Assembly (NCBI GenBank): GCA_038245795.1
Contig: JBBRSC010000046.1
Span: 1 to 17,582 of the forward strand
Source: JBBRSC01 sp038245795
GTDB lineage: Bacteria > Actinomycetota > Acidimicrobiia > Acidimicrobiales > Microtrichaceae
Reading direction: 5' to 3'
DNA: 17,582 bases
The notes under the pieces: model-generated
Told to the model about the DNA's origin: nothing
The model's input: only the letters and a program-made list of their open reading frames with translations
Databases searched by the model: none
Shown: piece after piece, positions 15,267 through 17,582 of the stretch
How the letters are laid out: every line of letters begins with the position of its first letter
Position numbering within the stretch: position 1 is the stretch's first letter
Translations under genes and position numbers: made by a program

Positions 15267-16370
15267 GTGAGCGCTGACGAAATGATCGACGACGCGGCCG
15301 GCGAGATCACCGACATGACCGAGGTAGCCGGCATCACCGATGCCACTCTCCTGGACTCCCTCGACATGTTCGGGGCAACACGCGGACTCGCCGATCAGGT
15401 CGCACGCGCAGCCGACGATGCCCGCGGTGTGGACGGCCTTCCCGACGTCGGGGGGGTGACCCATGTCGTCATCATGGGGATGGGCGGCTCAGGCATCGGC
15501 GGCGATGTCGCGGCGGCCATCGCGGCCACCAGCGGCGCCGTGCCGATCATCGTGTCGAAGGACTATTCGTGCCCGTCCTACATCGGGCGGGAGACTCTCG
15601 TCATCGCATCGTCGTTCTCAGGAAACACCGAGGAGACCATTGAGGCGGCTTCGATAGCTGCCACCCGCGGGGCCCGCATGGTGGTGCTCGCGGCCGGTGG
15701 ACGACTCGCTGATCTTGCCGGTCGCTTCGGCGCTCCGCTGATTCCCATCGCCGATGGCATCCCGATGCCGCGTGCTGGCATCGGCGCCGTCAGCATTCCA
15801 CTGCTCGTCACGCTCGATCGACTCGGGCTGATCGAGGAGATGGACGATCAGATCGCCGCCACCGTCACCCAGCTTCGGCACCGGATCGCTGAGCTCGACC
15901 AGCCGGGTTCCGCGGCCTCCGAACTCGCCCGCAAGATCGGCCGCACCATGCCCGTGATCTACGGAAGCTCGGGGATCGGCGAAGTCGCCGCGACCCGTTG
16001 GAAAGCCCAGTTCAACGAGAACCCGAAGGTGCCAGCCTTCTCGAATCGGATTCCCGAACTCACTCACAACGAGATCGCCGGATGGGGCCAACACGGCGAC
16101 GTGACCCGCCAGGTCTTCTCGTTGGTGCAACTCCGCCACGATGCCGAGCACAGCCAGGTGGCGAGACGGTTCGACCTGACGGCCGAGATCTGCGAGGAGA
16201 TCGTTGCCGATGTGCATCGTGTCGACGCTGCAGGCGATGGCCCCCTGGCGCAGTTGTTCGATCTGATCGTCCAGGGCGACTTCGTGTCGCTCGAAGCGGC
16301 GGCGCAGGCCGGCGTGGACCCGGGCCCCATCCCGGTTCTCGATCAGATCAAGGCGACGCTGGCTCGCTGA
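15267..16370 (+). CDS. SIS-domain bifunctional phosphoglucose/phosphomannose isomerase
   Basis: The product would interconvert fructose-6-P with glucose-6-P and mannose-6-P, supplying the mutase encoded upstream. From the GTG at 15267 it has 367 residues. The first SIS half has MGMGGSGIGGD at 70-80 and the phosphate loop SSFSGNTEET at 115-124. The C-terminal PGI/PMI half has RWKAQFNENPKVPAF at 244-258 (catalytic Glu251) and PELTHNEI at 263-270 (His267 probably acting on the ring). The length matches the family. The GTG lies one base after the Trm112-like stop; an ATG at 15228 would overlap that gene by 38 bp, and an ATG at 15282 is also possible. A separate class I manA, often next in other actinobacteria, is not present before ahcY. 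Confidence 0.9.
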   Translation: MSADEMIDDAAGEITDMTEVAGITDATLLDSLDMFGATRGLADQVARAADDARGVDGLPDVGGVTHVVIMGMGGSGIGGDVAAAIAATSGAVPIIVSKDYSCPSYIGRETLVIASSFSGNTEETIEAASIAATRGARMVVLAAGGRLADLAGRFGAPLIPIADGIPMPRAGIGAVSIPLLVTLDRLGLIEEMDDQIAATVTQLRHRIAELDQPGSAASELARKIGRTMPVIYGSSGIGEVAATRWKAQFNENPKVPAFSNRIPELTHNEIAGWGQHGDVTRQVFSLVQLRHDAEHSQVARRFDLTAEICEEIVADVHRVDAAGDGPLAQLFDLIVQGDFVSLEAAAQAGVDPGPIPVLDQIKATLAR

Positions 16371-16429
16371 CCCTGGCTCGGGAGACACTCGCCCCATCCT
16401 GCATTTCGCGCCGATGGGTGGTGCTGGCC

Positions 16430-16435
16430 TACGCT
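16430..16435 (+). promoter_or_regulatory. Possible -10 box upstream of ahcY
   Basis: TACGCT lies in the 156-bp gap before ahcY and would give a leader of about 85 nt. The -35 region (TTTCGC, about 20 bp upstream) is poor. I see no SAH or SAM riboswitch consensus in the leader. Confidence 0.25.
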
Positions 16436-16526
16436 GTGACGAGCGGAGCCGTATGTCCGAGGCGTCTGTTGACCCCGGCCCGCCATCAACGTTCGAACAC
16501 CACTCTCACACCTGCTGGAGCGCGCC

Positions 16527-17582
<1,056 letters not shown>

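Noticed and set aside
16436..16526. Possible SAH riboswitch in the ahcY leader
   Set aside because: The leader lacks the conserved SAH riboswitch core and pairing that I could recognise.

Overview
The window is GC-rich, has many GTG starts and 4-bp stop/start overlaps, and carries actinobacterial marker families (DUF3499, DUF5719, DUF222/HNH, bifunctional SIS-type PGI/PMI, Trm112-like). The order DUF5719 - DUF3499 - phosphomannomutase - Trm112-like - SIS isomerase - ahcY is the chromosomal neighbourhood I know from Streptomyces and Mycobacterium. An actinobacterial chromosome is therefore well supported. A deep-branching, Acidimicrobiia-like member is my inference from the divergent members and the accessory gene content.

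Layout. (1) Positions 54-3492, plus strand: a tightly coupled set with 4-bp overlaps, made of the C-terminal membrane half of a large envelope protein, a four-repeat exported DUF5719 protein and a membrane-tethered thioredoxin-fold protein. (2) Positions 3522-5519, minus strand: the membrane AAA protease ftsH, probably leaderless. (3) Positions 5643-6650, plus: a DUF3499 zinc protein and a CPBP/CAAX-type membrane protease. (4) Positions 6725-7978, minus: a DUF222/HNH endonuclease-like gene, followed upstream by about 350 bp without a supported gene that contains repeats. (5) Positions 8331-13592, plus: a small zinc-ribbon protein, a 1216-residue polytopic GT-C-like protein with a PTPS-related domain, and an overlapping GtrA-GT2 fusion. 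(6) Positions 13611-16370, plus: phosphomannomutase/phosphoglucomutase, Trm112-like protein and PGI/PMI isomerase. (7) Position 16527 to the end: adenosylhomocysteinase, cut by the window edge.

How the genes may work together. The isomerase and the mutase would interconvert hexose-6-phosphates and make mannose-1-P or glucose-1-P, the precursors of nucleotide sugars. The GT2 domain (ALG5-like motifs) would load a sugar onto a polyprenyl phosphate, the fused GtrA domain would help flip it, and the GT-C-like partner would transfer it outside the membrane. This linked surface-glycan route is inference from gene order and families.

The most unusual DNA is in and near the HNH gene. A perfect 16-bp inverted repeat with a 3-nt loop lies in frame inside the coding sequence (7292-7326). 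A degenerate element of the same 16-3-16 geometry lies upstream at 8149-8183 and is followed directly by three 17-bp tandem units. No CRISPR array, rRNA, tRNA, prophage or insertion sequence was seen.
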